A DNA stretch of 64,000 nt from Amaricoccus sp003258405 (lineage in GTDB: Bacteria > Pseudomonadota > Alphaproteobacteria > Rhodobacterales > Rhodobacteraceae). Positions 36,902 to 45,642 of this stretch are shown here, piece by piece. Where the stretch lies: NCBI RefSeq assembly GCF_043226085.1, contig NZ_CP171225.1:3348001-3412000 (forward strand), written 5' to 3'. Each line of letters begins with the position of its first letter. Position 1 is the stretch's first letter. The notes beneath the pieces are model-generated. The model saw only the letters and a program-made list of their open reading frames with translations. It ran no database searches and was not told the origin of the DNA. The translations under genes and the position numbers were made by a program.

Positions 36902-38164
36902 ATGAGCGGCAAGGGTCCCGTTTCCCCTCTCGCGCCGAAGGGCGGGTTTCCCGCCCTTCCGGCGATCCCCGGCGTGCGCTTCGCGGCGGCACGCGCGGGT
37001 GTCCGCTACCAGGGCCGGCTCGATGTGATGCTGGCCGAGGTCTGTTCCGGCGCGGCCGTCGCCGGGGCCTTCACCCGTTCGGCGACCCGCTCCGCCCCGG
37101 TGCTCTGGTGCGAGGAGGTGCTGGCGCGCCTCGAGAGCCAGGGTGCGGGCGAGGGCGGCTTCGCGATCGTGGTGAACTCGGGCAATGCCAATGCCTTCAC
37201 CGGCAGCGCCGGCCGCGGCGCGGTGGATGTGACCGTGGCCGAAACGGCACGGGTGCTGGGCGTGCCGGAGCCGCATGTCTTCATCGCCTCGACCGGGGTG
37301 ATCGGCGAGCCGTTGCCGGCCGCGCGGATCACCGCCGTGCTCGACGAGCTCCGCGACGGGCTCGCGGAAGACGCCGCCGAGCTGGCCGCGCGGGCGATCA
37401 TGACGACCGACACCTTCCCGAAGGGCGCGACCGCACGGGTCGAACTCGACGGGGTGCCCGTCAGCATCACCGGCTTCGCCAAGGGCTCGGGCATGATCGC
37501 GCCCGACATGGCGACCATGCTCGTCTTCATCTTCACCGATGCAGACATCGCGCCGGCGCTGTTGCAGGACGCGGTGACCGACATCACGCCGCGCACCTTC
37601 AACGCGATCACCGTCGATGGCGACACCTCGACATCCGACACGCTGCTCGTCGCGGCGACGGGGAAGGCGGCGATGGAGCGCATTGCCTCGCCCGCCGATC
37701 CGCGCCTCGATGCTTTCAGCGCAGCCCTCGAGGAAGTCATGCGCGATCTGGCGCATCAGGTGGTGCGCGACGGCGAGGGGGCGACGAAGTTCGTCGAGAT
37801 CCAGGTGAGCGGTGCAGCCTCCGATGCGGATGCCCACCGGGTCGGCATGTCGATCGCCAATTCACCGCTGGTGAAGACCGCGATTGCGGGCGAGGATCCG
37901 AACTGGGGCCGCATCGTCGCGGCGATCGGCAAGTCCGGCGCCGAAGCCGACCGTGACCTGCTCTCGATCCGCTTCGGCGACATCCCCGTCGCGGAGCAGG
38001 GCTGGGTGCATCCCGGCTATGCCGAGGCGTCAGGCGCGGCCTACATGAAGCGCGAGGAGATCGTGATCGGGGTCGATCTCGGCATCGGCTCGGGCAAGGC
38101 GACGGTCTGGACCTGCGATCTCACCCATCGCTACATCGAGATCAACGCGGACTACCGCTCGTGA
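36902..38164 (+). CDS. argJ: Bifunctional ornithine acetyltransferase / N-acetylglutamate synthase
   Basis: 420 aa. ArgJ recycles the acetyl group between N-acetylornithine and glutamate in arginine synthesis. It is self-cleaved before a threonine; the expected site is in the ARAIMTTDTFPKGA segment, where KGA-type and TTDT residues are conserved. Other family motifs: NSGNANAFTG, STGVIGEPLP, GSGMIAPDMATML, and the C-terminal IGSGKATVWTCDLTHRYIEIN. The ATG at 36902 follows GGAGG. Its presence means an ArgE deacetylase is not required for arginine synthesis. The stop overlaps mutT (GTGA). Confidence 0.96.
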   Translation: MSGKGPVSPLAPKGGFPALPAIPGVRFAAARAGVRYQGRLDVMLAEVCSGAAVAGAFTRSATRSAPVLWCEEVLARLESQGAGEGGFAIVVNSGNANAFTGSAGRGAVDVTVAETARVLGVPEPHVFIASTGVIGEPLPAARITAVLDELRDGLAEDAAELAARAIMTTDTFPKGATARVELDGVPVSITGFAKGSGMIAPDMATMLVFIFTDADIAPALLQDAVTDITPRTFNAITVDGDTSTSDTLLVAATGKAAMERIASPADPRLDAFSAALEEVMRDLAHQVVRDGEGATKFVEIQVSGAASDADAHRVGMSIANSPLVKTAIAGEDPNWGRIVAAIGKSGAEADRDLLSIRFGDIPVAEQGWVHPGYAEASGAAYMKREEIVIGVDLGIGSGKATVWTCDLTHRYIEINADYRS

Positions 38165-38559
38165 CACTCGTCCTCGTTGTTGCAGTTGCGCTCGTCGATC
38201 CCGACGGGCGCATCCTGCTGGCCCGCCGCCCGGAGGGCAAGGCCATGGCGGGATTGTGGGAATTTCCCGGGGGCAAGGTCGAATCGGGCGAGTCGCCCGA
38301 GGCGGCGCTGATTCGCGAGCTCCATGAGGAACTTGGCATCGAGACGTGGAAAAGTTGCCTGGCTCCCCTCACATTCGCGAGCCACGCGTATGACGATTTT
38401 CACCTGCTGATGCCGCTTTACGTCTGCCGCCGCTGGGAGGGAATTCCGCAACCGAGGGTGCATTCTGCGTTGAAATGGGTTAAAATCGAGGACATTAACC
38501 GTTTTCCCATGCCGGCCGCTGATTTGCCGCTTTTGCCAATGTTGCGCGATTTGCTCTAA
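38161..38559 (+). CDS. mutT: 8-oxo-dGTP diphosphatase MutT (Nudix)
   Basis: 132 aa. Starts at GTG overlapping the argJ stop. The Nudix box is intact: GGKVESGESPEAALIRELHEE (residues ~37-57) with GxxxxxExxxxxxxREUxEExGU spacing, and the preceding WEFPGGK is characteristic of MutT, which removes oxidised dGTP from the nucleotide pool. Length is normal. The last codons contain the -35 hexamer of a promoter for the next small gene. Confidence 0.93.
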   Translation: MTLVLVVAVALVDPDGRILLARRPEGKAMAGLWEFPGGKVESGESPEAALIRELHEELGIETWKSCLAPLTFASHAYDDFHLLMPLYVCRRWEGIPQPRVHSALKWVKIEDINRFPMPAADLPLLPMLRDLL

Positions 38560-38579
38560 AAAATTTCGATTATTTTAAT
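38551..38579 (+). promoter_or_regulatory. Putative promoter of the 66-aa small gene
   Basis: TTGCTC (38551-38556) and TTTAAT (38574-38579), spaced 17 bp, in an AT-rich patch directly at the mutT stop codon. Transcription would begin near 38586, about 80 nt before the small gene. Confidence 0.45.
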
Positions 38580-38665
38580 TCATACCTTTTATTAAGTGAC
38601 ACACCCGCTTGGGGCCGGTATGGTGACGGTCCCTTCAGAGCAAAAAAACACGGGTGGAGAAGAAC

Positions 38666-38866
38666 ATGTATCAGACGATCCAGTTGTCCAGTTGCGTTTC
38701 GGTTCATGGCGAGTTCGTGGAAGCTCTCCGCAATGGCGAAGTCATTGTGCGCGACGGCAAAACCGTTTACCGGGGTCGTCCGATCGGAAAGGCTGTCGCT
38801 CTGCGTCGCAATCCTGCCGAGGTGTCCCGCACCGTAAAGATGGCAGAATTCGCGATGACGCGCTGA
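38666..38866 (+). CDS. Small hypothetical protein
   Basis: 66 aa. ATG 38666 has GGAG about six to ten bases upstream, and the codon use is normal for the genome. The N-terminal half MYQTIQLSSCVSVHGEFVEAL and the middle VIVRDGKTVYRGRPIGKAVAL look like a compact beta-rich domain with a single cysteine; no membrane segment. I do not recognise the family. It has its own apparent promoter and ends only 7 bp from the convergent hemH stop. Confidence 0.65.
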   Translation: MYQTIQLSSCVSVHGEFVEALRNGEVIVRDGKTVYRGRPIGKAVALRRNPAEVSRTVKMAEFAMTR

Positions 38867-38873
38867 CGGCCTT

Positions 38874-39959
38874 CTAGCCGACCGACGTCATCCACCCCGC
38901 CAATTCCTTTTCGAGGACAGCCATCATCATGTCGATGTGGCTGTCCTCTGCATTCAGGCAGGGGATATAGGCGAAATCCTCGCCGCCCGCCGCGACGAAA
39001 CTCTCGCGGATCTCCTCGCGGATCTCCTCCAGGGTCTCCACGCAATCGCTCGAGAAGGCCGGCGCCATGATCGCAATGCGCTTCTTGCCGGTCTTCGCCA
39101 AGCGGGCGACCTCTTCCACCGTATAGGGCTGGAGCCATTCCTCTTTGCCGAAGCGGGACTGGAAGGTCAGCACGACCTCGTCCTTGCCGAACCCAAGCCG
39201 CTCGCGCAGGAGCCGCGTCGTCTTCTGGCAGTGGCAATGGTAGGGATCGCCCTCGGTCAGATAGCGAACCGGCATGCCATGATAGCTCGTGACGAGCACG
39301 TCCGGGCGTTGGGGCAGGCGCGCATAGACCTGCTCGACGCTCTGCGCCAGCGCCTCGATGTAGAGCGGGTGGTCGTAATAGGCCGGGACGGTGCGGATCG
39401 AGGGCTGCCAGCGGAGCTTCATCAGCGCACGGAACGCTTTGTCATTCGCGGTGGCGGTCGTGGTCGCCGAATACTGCGGGTAGAGCGGGAAGAACACGAT
39501 CCGTTCGCAACCCTGGGCGCGCAGCCGCTCGATCACCGAGGCGGTCGAGGGGTTGCCGTAGCGCATGGCGAAATCGACGATCACGCGATCGCCATAGAGG
39601 GCGGCCATCCGGGCGGCGACGGCTTCGGCCTGGTCGCGGGTGGTGGTGCGCAGCGGGCTCTCGTCGCGCGCCTCGTTCCAGATGCTGCGATAGGCCTCGC
39701 CCGAGCTGAACGGGCGCTTGGACAGGATCACGAGCTGAAGGAGCGGCTGCCAGAAGAAGGGCGAGTAGTCGATGACCCGGCGGTCGGAGAGGAACTCCGA
39801 CAGGTAGCGGCGCATCGACCAGTAGTCCGTCGCGTCCGGCGTGCCGAGGTTCGAGAGAACGACGCCGACCTTCGGCTGCGGCAGGACGGGATGGTCGGGC
39901 GTGCTGTGGGCGAGGCGGCCTTCGCCCGGCTGATCGGTCTCGATGACGGTATCTTTCAT
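38874..39959 (-). CDS. hemH: Ferrochelatase
   Basis: 361 aa. Inserts Fe(II) into protoporphyrin IX, the final step of haem synthesis. Family features: VVLSNLGTPDATDYWSMRRYL, FPLYPQYSATTTATA, the active-site histidine in TSYHGMPVRY and the glutamate region PAFSSDCVETLEEI. A cysteine pair, CHCQKTTRLL, sits where some ferrochelatases have [2Fe-2S] or additional cysteines. It converges with the small gene at 38.7 kb and reads away from the methyltransferase gene. Confidence 0.96.
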   Translation of the reverse strand: MKDTVIETDQPGEGRLAHSTPDHPVLPQPKVGVVLSNLGTPDATDYWSMRRYLSEFLSDRRVIDYSPFFWQPLLQLVILSKRPFSSGEAYRSIWNEARDESPLRTTTRDQAEAVAARMAALYGDRVIVDFAMRYGNPSTASVIERLRAQGCERIVFFPLYPQYSATTTATANDKAFRALMKLRWQPSIRTVPAYYDHPLYIEALAQSVEQVYARLPQRPDVLVTSYHGMPVRYLTEGDPYHCHCQKTTRLLRERLGFGKDEVVLTFQSRFGKEEWLQPYTVEEVARLAKTGKKRIAIMAPAFSSDCVETLEEIREEIRESFVAAGGEDFAYIPCLNAEDSHIDMMMAVLEKELAGWMTSVG

Positions 39960-40032
39960 GCTGGGCTAGCGGCTCTTTCGCGCGTCGGGGCGCTGTTGGA
40001 GATAGGGGCGGAGTGCGGCAGATCAAGGCGCC

Positions 40033-40884
40033 TCACGGGTCGTGGTCTCTTTCCGTCTCCCGCTCGGCGGTCTCCAGCGCGTCGGAGAGGCGCTGGACGG
40101 CGCTTCCCGGGCGGAGCGGTTTCTGCTGGCCGGGATCGGGCGCCCAGCCGGTGAGGAAGACGAGCTCGAAGGTTGCTCGCACCCGACCGTCGGACATCGC
40201 GAATTCGGCGCCGTAGAGCGTGCAGGCCCGTGCGAGCAACGCCCGTGACATCGGTTTGCGCAGCCGGTCGGCCATCACGTTGGTCTCGCCCATGGCGCGC
40301 AGGTCACGCATGAGGTGGAGCGGCGTCTCGTAGCTCACGTCGAGCCGCACGCCGTCGGCGACCGGAAGGGCGAGGCCTGCCCGTTGCAGGAGCCCGCCGA
40401 GCGCACGGATCTCGCCCATCGGCGCGACGCGCGGGCTGATGCCTCCGGAGACCTCCGCCTCGGCTTCGGCAAGGGCGGCGCGCAGCTCGGAGAGCGTGTC
40501 GCCGCCGAAGAGCACCGCGATCAGGAGGCCGTCGGGCCGCAGGGCGCGGCGCGCCTGGATCAGCTGGCCGACGGGATCGTTGGCCCAGTGCAGGCAGAGC
40601 CCGTGGATCACGAGGTCATGGGCGCCGGGCGCAAGCTCGAGCACGTCCGCGTCGGGTACGGTGCGGATCTCGCCGAGGCCGTTCGGGGCGAGCGTTTCGC
40701 ACCAGATCTCCGGGCGCGGGGTGACGAGGGCGGCGGCCTGAAACCTCCTGTTAACCTCGAAGAGCCTTTCTGAGATTTCCCCGGCCGCCGCGGCGTGCAG
40801 GAAATCCGCAGGCCCGGTGGCGCGGGCACGTGCACGGCGGCGGGTGAGGAGGCCGGAATCGAAGAGGCGCGGCGTATCGGACAT
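40033..40884 (-). CDS. SAM-dependent methyltransferase (BioC/NDUFAF5-like)
   Basis: 283 aa. Central methyltransferase core with VIHGLCLHWANDPVGQLIQARRALRPDGLLIAVLFGG, where LHWANDP is typical of the BioC and NDUFAF5 group. The canonical GxGxG glycine loop at the N-terminal side is poorly preserved (VTPRPEIWCETLAPNGLGEI follows RFQAAALV), so SAM binding may be altered, as in NDUFAF5-type hydroxylases. The start at 40884 lies head to head with the ComF-family gene, about 40 bp apart. Function remains uncertain. Confidence 0.8.
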   Translation of the reverse strand: MSDTPRLFDSGLLTRRRARARATGPADFLHAAAAGEISERLFEVNRRFQAAALVTPRPEIWCETLAPNGLGEIRTVPDADVLELAPGAHDLVIHGLCLHWANDPVGQLIQARRALRPDGLLIAVLFGGDTLSELRAALAEAEAEVSGGISPRVAPMGEIRALGGLLQRAGLALPVADGVRLDVSYETPLHLMRDLRAMGETNVMADRLRKPMSRALLARACTLYGAEFAMSDGRVRATFELVFLTGWAPDPGQQKPLRPGSAVQRLSDALETAERETERDHDP

Positions 40885-40927
40885 GGCAAGCAGCGTTATC
40901 ACAGTCCTCCGGAGGGGCAAGGCCACG

Positions 40928-41668
40928 ATGCGCCGCACGGTGGTCCCGCCGCTCCTTGACACGATCTATCCCCCGCGCTGCCTCGCCTGCACCGAGTTCA
41001 CCGACAGTGCCCACGGGCTTTGCTCCAGCTGCTGGCGCGAGACGCATTTCATCGCCGGCTCGGCCTGCGCGTGCTGCGGCGTGCCGCTCGTCGGTGTGGC
41101 GGTGGAGGGCGATGTCTGCGACAGCTGCCAGCGCCATCCGCCGGCCTGGGACCGGGGGGCTGCGGCGATGCTCTATCACGGGGCGGGGCGGCGCATGGTG
41201 CTCGCGCTCAAGCATGCCGACCGGCTCGACATGGTGCCGGCGCTCGCGCGCTGGATGGCGGCGGCGGGGCGCGACATTCTCGCCGGAACCGATCTCGTCG
41301 TGCCCGTGCCGCTCCACTGGCGCCGGCTGCTGGGGCGGCGCTACAACCAGTCGGCGGAGCTCGCGCGCGCGATCGCGCGGCAGTCGGGGCGGCGGGCGGT
41401 GCCGGATCTGCTCCAGCGCCGCCGCGCGACCACGGCCCAGAAACAGATGGATCGTGCGGCGCGGGCAGCGAACCAGTCGGGCGCGATCGCGGTCCATCCG
41501 CGCCGCGCCGCCCTGATCCGGGGCAGCGCCGTCACGGTGATCGACGATGTTCTGACCACGGGCGCGACGCTCTCGGCCTGCACCGAGGCGCTGCGTGCGG
41601 CAGGCGCCGCGCGGGTCGATGTACTGGTGCTCTGCCGCGTTGCATTCGGTGAGTCGCGGGACGTATAA
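40928..41668 (+). CDS. ComF-family phosphoribosyltransferase-like protein
   Basis: 246 aa. An N-terminal four-cysteine zinc region (CLACTEF, CSSCW, CACCGVPL, CDSCQ) is followed by a phosphoribosyltransferase domain with the PRPP loop VTVIDDVLTTGATLSA (about residues 201-216) and VVPVPLHWRRLLGRRYNQSAELARA. ComF proteins are linked to DNA uptake in some bacteria, but in most species the role is unclear. ATG 40928 has AAGG five bases upstream; an alternative ATG at 40883 overlaps the divergent methyltransferase start. Confidence 0.88.
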   Translation: MRRTVVPPLLDTIYPPRCLACTEFTDSAHGLCSSCWRETHFIAGSACACCGVPLVGVAVEGDVCDSCQRHPPAWDRGAAAMLYHGAGRRMVLALKHADRLDMVPALARWMAAAGRDILAGTDLVVPVPLHWRRLLGRRYNQSAELARAIARQSGRRAVPDLLQRRRATTAQKQMDRAARAANQSGAIAVHPRRAALIRGSAVTVIDDVLTTGATLSACTEALRAAGAARVDVLVLCRVAFGESRDV

Positions 41669-41693
41669 TCAAGTCTCGTCAGAGGGAGTGCAT

Positions 41694-41951
41694 ATGAAAC
41701 CGGTCACGATCTACACGACGCCGACCTGCGGATACTGCATGGCAGCAAAACGGTTGCTTGCCCGCAAGGGCGTGCCCTTTACCGAGATCGATGTCGCGGG
41801 CGACCCGGAGCTGCGGCGCGAGATGATGGAGCGCGCCTCCGGCGGCTACACCGTACCGCAGATCTTTGTCGGCGAAACCCATGTCGGCGGGTTCGACGAG
41901 ATGTATGCACTCGACCGGATGGGCAAGCTCGATCCGCTGCTCGCGGCCTGA
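41694..41951 (+). CDS. grxC: Glutaredoxin 3
   Basis: 85 aa. A class I glutaredoxin with the active site TPTCGYCMAAKRLL (CGYC, residues ~11-14), the TVPQIFVG cis-proline loop and the GGFDEMYAL glutathione contact. It reduces disulfides and glutathionylated proteins in the cytosol. ATG 41694 follows GGGAG. The amidase gene begins 4 bp after the stop, so the two are co-expressed. Confidence 0.95.
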   Translation: MKPVTIYTTPTCGYCMAAKRLLARKGVPFTEIDVAGDPELRREMMERASGGYTVPQIFVGETHVGGFDEMYALDRMGKLDPLLAA

Positions 41952-41955
41952 GACG

Positions 41956-42801
41956 ATGCGCGCTGCCCTGCTCCAGCTTCGCTCCGGCGACGATCCGGCG
42001 GTGAACCTCGCCGTGACCGAGGCGCTGCTGCGCGAGGCGGCGAGCGGGGGTGCGACCTTCGTCGCGACGCCCGAATGCACCAACATGGTGAGCTTTTCCC
42101 GCGAGCTGCAGGCCGAGCGGCTGAGGATCGAGGCCGAGGACCCGACGCTCATGCGGCTTTCGGCCGTGGCGGCGGAGCTGGGCATCTGGCTCCTCATCGG
42201 CAGCCTCTGCCTGCGCGGCGGGCCGGAGCCCGAGGCGCGCTTCGTCAACCGCTCGCTTCTCGTCGGCCCCGATGGCCGTGTCCATGCCCGCTACGACAAG
42301 ATCCACATGTTCGATGTCGAGCTTCCCGGCGGCGAGAGCTATCGGGAATCGGCGGCCTATCGCCCCGGCACGGCGGCGGTGCTGGCGCGGGCCGGGGCGG
42401 AGGCGGTCGGCATGACGATCTGCTACGACCTGCGTTTCCCGCATCTCTACCGCGATCTCGCGAAGGCGGGGGCGCGGATGCTCACGGTGCCCGCGGCCTT
42501 CACCGTGCCGACAGGCCGGGCGCACTGGCATGTGCTGCTCCGGGCGCGGGCGATCGAGACGGGGGCCTTCGTGCTGGCGCCCTCCCAGTGCGGCACCCAT
42601 CCGGCGAGCCGGGGCAAGGCGCGCGAGACCTACGGCCATTCTCTGGCCGTCTCGCCCTGGGGCGAGGTGCTGGCGGACGGAGGCGAGGCGCCGGAGACGG
42701 TGGTCTATGCCGATCTCGATTTCGGGCTCGTCGAGAAGGCGCGGGCCCGGATTCCCGCGCTCACCCATGACCGGCCCTATGCGCCGGTCCGGGTGACATG
42801 A
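41956..42801 (+). CDS. Carbon-nitrogen hydrolase (nitrilase superfamily), Nit1/deaminated glutathione amidase-like
   Basis: 281 aa. The nitrilase triad is present: glutamate in ATPECTNM (~residue 40), lysine in ARYDKIHMFDVELPGGE (~116), cysteine in MTICYDLRFPHLYR (~156). The FDVELPGGESYRES segment is typical of the Nit1/NitA subgroup that hydrolyses deaminated glutathione, a metabolite repair reaction. Placement directly after grxC agrees with a glutathione link. The MarR gene overlaps its stop codon (ATGA). Confidence 0.9.
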   Translation: MRAALLQLRSGDDPAVNLAVTEALLREAASGGATFVATPECTNMVSFSRELQAERLRIEAEDPTLMRLSAVAAELGIWLLIGSLCLRGGPEPEARFVNRSLLVGPDGRVHARYDKIHMFDVELPGGESYRESAAYRPGTAAVLARAGAEAVGMTICYDLRFPHLYRDLAKAGARMLTVPAAFTVPTGRAHWHVLLRARAIETGAFVLAPSQCGTHPASRGKARETYGHSLAVSPWGEVLADGGEAPETVVYADLDFGLVEKARARIPALTHDRPYAPVRVT

Positions 42802-43271
42802 GCACGCGGCCGCCCGGCGATCCCTTTGTCATCGCGCTCTTCAGCGAAATCGTGATGATCGAACAGCTCGCGCGTATCCGCATCAGCCGGGCGATGCCGA
42901 AGGGCATGGAGCTGTCGCATTTCATGGTGCTCAACCATTTCTCGCGCCTCGGCGGCGAGAAGACGCCGGGCCAGCTCGCCCGGATCTTCCATGTGACGAA
43001 GGGGGCGATGACCAACACCGTGCGCAAGCTCGACGAGGCGGGCTATGTGCATGTGCGGCCCGACTGGGATGACGCCCGGCGCAAGTGGGTCGGGATCAGC
43101 CCGGCGGGCCAGGCCGCCCGCGACCGTGCGGTTCGCGAGATCACGCCGGTTCTGGACGAGCTTCTGGCCGGGGTCCGCAACGACGAACTCCGCCGGGCCT
43201 TGCCGATCCTCAGAGCGATCCGGCAGAGCTTCGGCGGCGAGACGGCGGCGGACGTGCAGGCGCCGCGCTGA
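42798..43271 (+). CDS. MarR-family transcriptional regulator
   Basis: 157 aa. Winged helix-turn-helix of the MarR type: LSHFMVLNHFSRLGGEKTPGQLARIFHVTKGAMTNTVRKLDEAGYVHVRPDWDD in pieces around residues 37-95, with the DDARRKWVGISPAG wing and C-terminal dimerisation helices. It overlaps the amidase gene by 4 bp and is thus the last gene of a comF/grxC/amidase/marR run. The ligand and targets are unknown. Confidence 0.9.
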   Translation: MSTRPPGDPFVIALFSEIVMIEQLARIRISRAMPKGMELSHFMVLNHFSRLGGEKTPGQLARIFHVTKGAMTNTVRKLDEAGYVHVRPDWDDARRKWVGISPAGQAARDRAVREITPVLDELLAGVRNDELRRALPILRAIRQSFGGETAADVQAPR

Positions 43272-43275
43272 TACT

Positions 43276-43722
43276 TCAGATGAAGGCGTCGAGTTCCGGT
43301 TCGGTGTCCGGCGGGGCCTCGCGGCCGCGCGCATAGCCCTCGGCCGCGGCCGAGCTCTCCTTCGCCTGCTCGCTCTCCCGTGGCGGCGGCGCCGTGGCGG
43401 CCTCGGCCGTCTCCCGGCCTCCGCCCGCGTCTGGAATCTCCTCTGCCTGTTCGGCGTGGCGCTCGGATTCGCGCCGGATCTCGTCGGCGGCGATTTCCTC
43501 GGCCGCCTGCTGCTCGAGCATCTCGAGCACGACCGGTACGAAGTTGAGAACCCCCGTCGGCAGTCGGTCCGGCAGCACTTCGGCATCGGTGCCGCGCGCC
43601 GTAAAGCTGCTCTGTGATGCCACCGGCGTCACGCCATGTGTATCGGCGACCCTCATGAATTCACCGAGCGCTCGCGTCGGTTCGATCAGAAGGGACGTCG
43701 TGTTGTAAAGCCCGCCAATCAT
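43276..43722 (-). CDS. Hypothetical protein with charged C-terminal half
   Basis: 148 aa from ATG 43722, with GGGAG seven bases upstream. The N-terminal ~75 residues (IGGLYNTTSLLIEPTRALGEFM ... VLNFVPVVLEMLEQ in part) look folded; the C-terminal half is low-complexity, rich in Ala, Glu and Arg with many charges, and is probably disordered or coiled. No signal peptide or membrane helix is clear. I do not recognise the family. It converges with the MarR gene. Confidence 0.6.
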   Translation of the reverse strand: MIGGLYNTTSLLIEPTRALGEFMRVADTHGVTPVASQSSFTARGTDAEVLPDRLPTGVLNFVPVVLEMLEQQAAEEIAADEIRRESERHAEQAEEIPDAGGGRETAEAATAPPPRESEQAKESSAAAEGYARGREAPPDTEPELDAFI

Positions 43723-43837
43723 GGCTGCACTCCCTATCCACCCGGTCGCGAGTGTAGTCCCGGAAGTAAGCGATTCCTTTAAGAGAGGATGTCCGCGGCA
43801 CATTCAATGCCGCGGAATTTCCGAAAATGCCGCGGGT

Positions 43838-44608
43838 TCAGGCGGCCGGGGCGTCGGCCGGTTTCACGCTCGCGGTGACGTAATTGACCGAGAGGTCGCG
43901 GTCCGAGAGCCGCCAGCTCCACGAGATCGGATTGAAGACCATGCCCTTGCGGTCCACCGGATCGAGGCCCGCGCGGGTCAGCAGGTCGAAGAGCTCGTCG
44001 GGGGTGATGAACTTCCGCCAGTCATGCGTGCCCTTCGGCAGCCAGCGCATCACGTGCTCAGCGCCGATGATTGCCATGGCGTAGCTCTTGGGGTTGCGGT
44101 TGAGGGTCGAGCAGATCATCAGCCCGCCGGGTTTCAGCAACGTCTGGCAGGTGGTGAGGAACGCCGCCGGGTCGGCCACATGCTCGACGACCTCCATGTT
44201 GAGCACCACGTCGAAGCGCTCACCGGCCTCCGCGAGCGCCTCGGCCGTGGTGTGGCGGTAGTCGATCTCGAGCCCGGACTGTTCGGCATGAAGGCGCGCC
44301 ACCGGGATGTTGCGTTCGGCGGCATCGGCCCCGACGACGGTCGCGCCGCGGCGGGCCATCGGCTCGGCCAGCAGCCCGCCGCCGCAGCCGATGTCGAGCA
44401 GCCGGAGCCCTTCGAAGGGCGCGCGCGCCTTCAGGTCACGGCCGAATTCCGCCGCAATCTGGTCGGTGATATAATCCAGGCGGCAGGGGTTGAGCATGTG
44501 GAGAGGCTTGAACTTGCCGTTGGGGTCCCACCATTCCGAGGCCATGGCCTCGAACTTGGCGACTTCGCCGGCATCGACGGAGGTGGTGGTGTCATGCATT
44601 GCGCTCAT
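43838..44608 (-). CDS. ubiG: Ubiquinone biosynthesis O-methyltransferase
   Basis: 256 aa. Carries out the O-methylation steps of ubiquinone synthesis. Motif I LLDIGCGGGLLAEPMARRGA (residues ~71-90), then VVLNMEVVEHVADPAAFL and LKPGGLMICSTLNRN are classical; KFEAMASEWWDPNGKFKPLH is the UbiG N-terminus, and the ubiquinone-enzyme helix region STLNRNPKSYAMAIIGAEHV is present. The start is ATG 44608 (alternative 44599). The proline iminopeptidase gene is divergent 50 bp away. Confidence 0.96.
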   Translation of the reverse strand: MSAMHDTTTSVDAGEVAKFEAMASEWWDPNGKFKPLHMLNPCRLDYITDQIAAEFGRDLKARAPFEGLRLLDIGCGGGLLAEPMARRGATVVGADAAERNIPVARLHAEQSGLEIDYRHTTAEALAEAGERFDVVLNMEVVEHVADPAAFLTTCQTLLKPGGLMICSTLNRNPKSYAMAIIGAEHVMRWLPKGTHDWRKFITPDELFDLLTRAGLDPVDRKGMVFNPISWSWRLSDRDLSVNYVTASVKPADAPAA

Positions 44609-44658
44609 GGGTCCGGTCTGCGATTGTGCGGCGGTTTTCAGGGATACATAGTCCAGGC

Positions 44659-45633
44659 ATGAAGGAAAACCCGAACCAGAGCGGCGCCGGCCCGCGTGGG
44701 GGACTCTACCCCCCCATCGAGCCCTTCCGCCAGCAGATCCTCGACATGCCGGGCGGCCACCGGATCTACGTCGAGCAATGCGGCAATCCCGACGGCGTTC
44801 CCGTGGTCGTGCTGCACGGCGGCCCGGGCGGCGGCTGCTCACCCGGCATGCGGCGCTTCTTCGATCCGAAGCACTATCGTGTGGTGCTGTTCGACCAGCG
44901 CGGCTGCGGCCGGTCGCAGCCGACGGCCTCGGTCGAGAACAACACCACCTGGGATCTCGTCGCGGACATCGAGCGCATCCGCATCGAACTCGGCGTCGGG
45001 AGCTGGATCGTCTTCGGCGGCTCCTGGGGGGCCTGCCTCGCACTCATCTACGCCCAGACCCATCCCGATCGCGTGACCAATCTCGTGCTGCGCGGCATCT
45101 TCACCATGACCCAAGGCGAGCTCGACTGGTTCTATGGCGGTGGCGCGGGGCAATTCTGGCCCGATCAGTGGCGGGCGTTTTCCCAGATGGTGCCGCCCGA
45201 CGAGCGGGGCGATCTCGTCACCGCCTATCACAGCCGCCTGTTCTCGGCGGACGAGGGCGAGCAGATCCGCTTTGCCCGCGCCTGGGCGGGCTGGGAAAGC
45301 GCGCTGGCGGTGCTTGATCCCGGCGAGGCGCGCGGAAGCCCCTCGGGGCAGTATGCCCGCGCCTTTGCCCGGCTCGAGAACCACTATTTCATCAACGCGG
45401 GCTTTCTCGAGACCGATGGCCAGATCCTGCTCAACATGGAGCGGATCGCGCATATTCCCGGCCATATCGTGCAGGGCCGCTATGACATGGTCTGTCCGCC
45501 GCATACCGCGCACACGCTCCACCATCTCTGGCCCGCCTCCGCGCTTCACATGGTGGCGACGGCAGGGCATGCGCTTTCCGAGCCCGGCATAAGCGCGCAG
45601 CTCGTCGCGATCATGGACAGGCTGCGCGGCTGA
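44659..45633 (+). CDS. pip: Proline iminopeptidase (alpha/beta hydrolase)
   Basis: 324 aa. Removes N-terminal proline from peptides. The oxyanion motif VVLHGGPGGGCSPGMRRFF, the FDQRGCGRS motif, the nucleophile elbow FGGSWGACLAL (Ser ~115), an aspartate in IVQGRYDMVCPPHTA and the histidine in ATAGHALSEPG fit the S33 family. Length is typical. ATG 44659 gives the standard N-terminus (GLYPPIEPFRQQILDMPGGH). Confidence 0.95.
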   Translation: MKENPNQSGAGPRGGLYPPIEPFRQQILDMPGGHRIYVEQCGNPDGVPVVVLHGGPGGGCSPGMRRFFDPKHYRVVLFDQRGCGRSQPTASVENNTTWDLVADIERIRIELGVGSWIVFGGSWGACLALIYAQTHPDRVTNLVLRGIFTMTQGELDWFYGGGAGQFWPDQWRAFSQMVPPDERGDLVTAYHSRLFSADEGEQIRFARAWAGWESALAVLDPGEARGSPSGQYARAFARLENHYFINAGFLETDGQILLNMERIAHIPGHIVQGRYDMVCPPHTAHTLHHLWPASALHMVATAGHALSEPGISAQLVAIMDRLRG

Positions 45634-45642
45634 CGACGCGGC

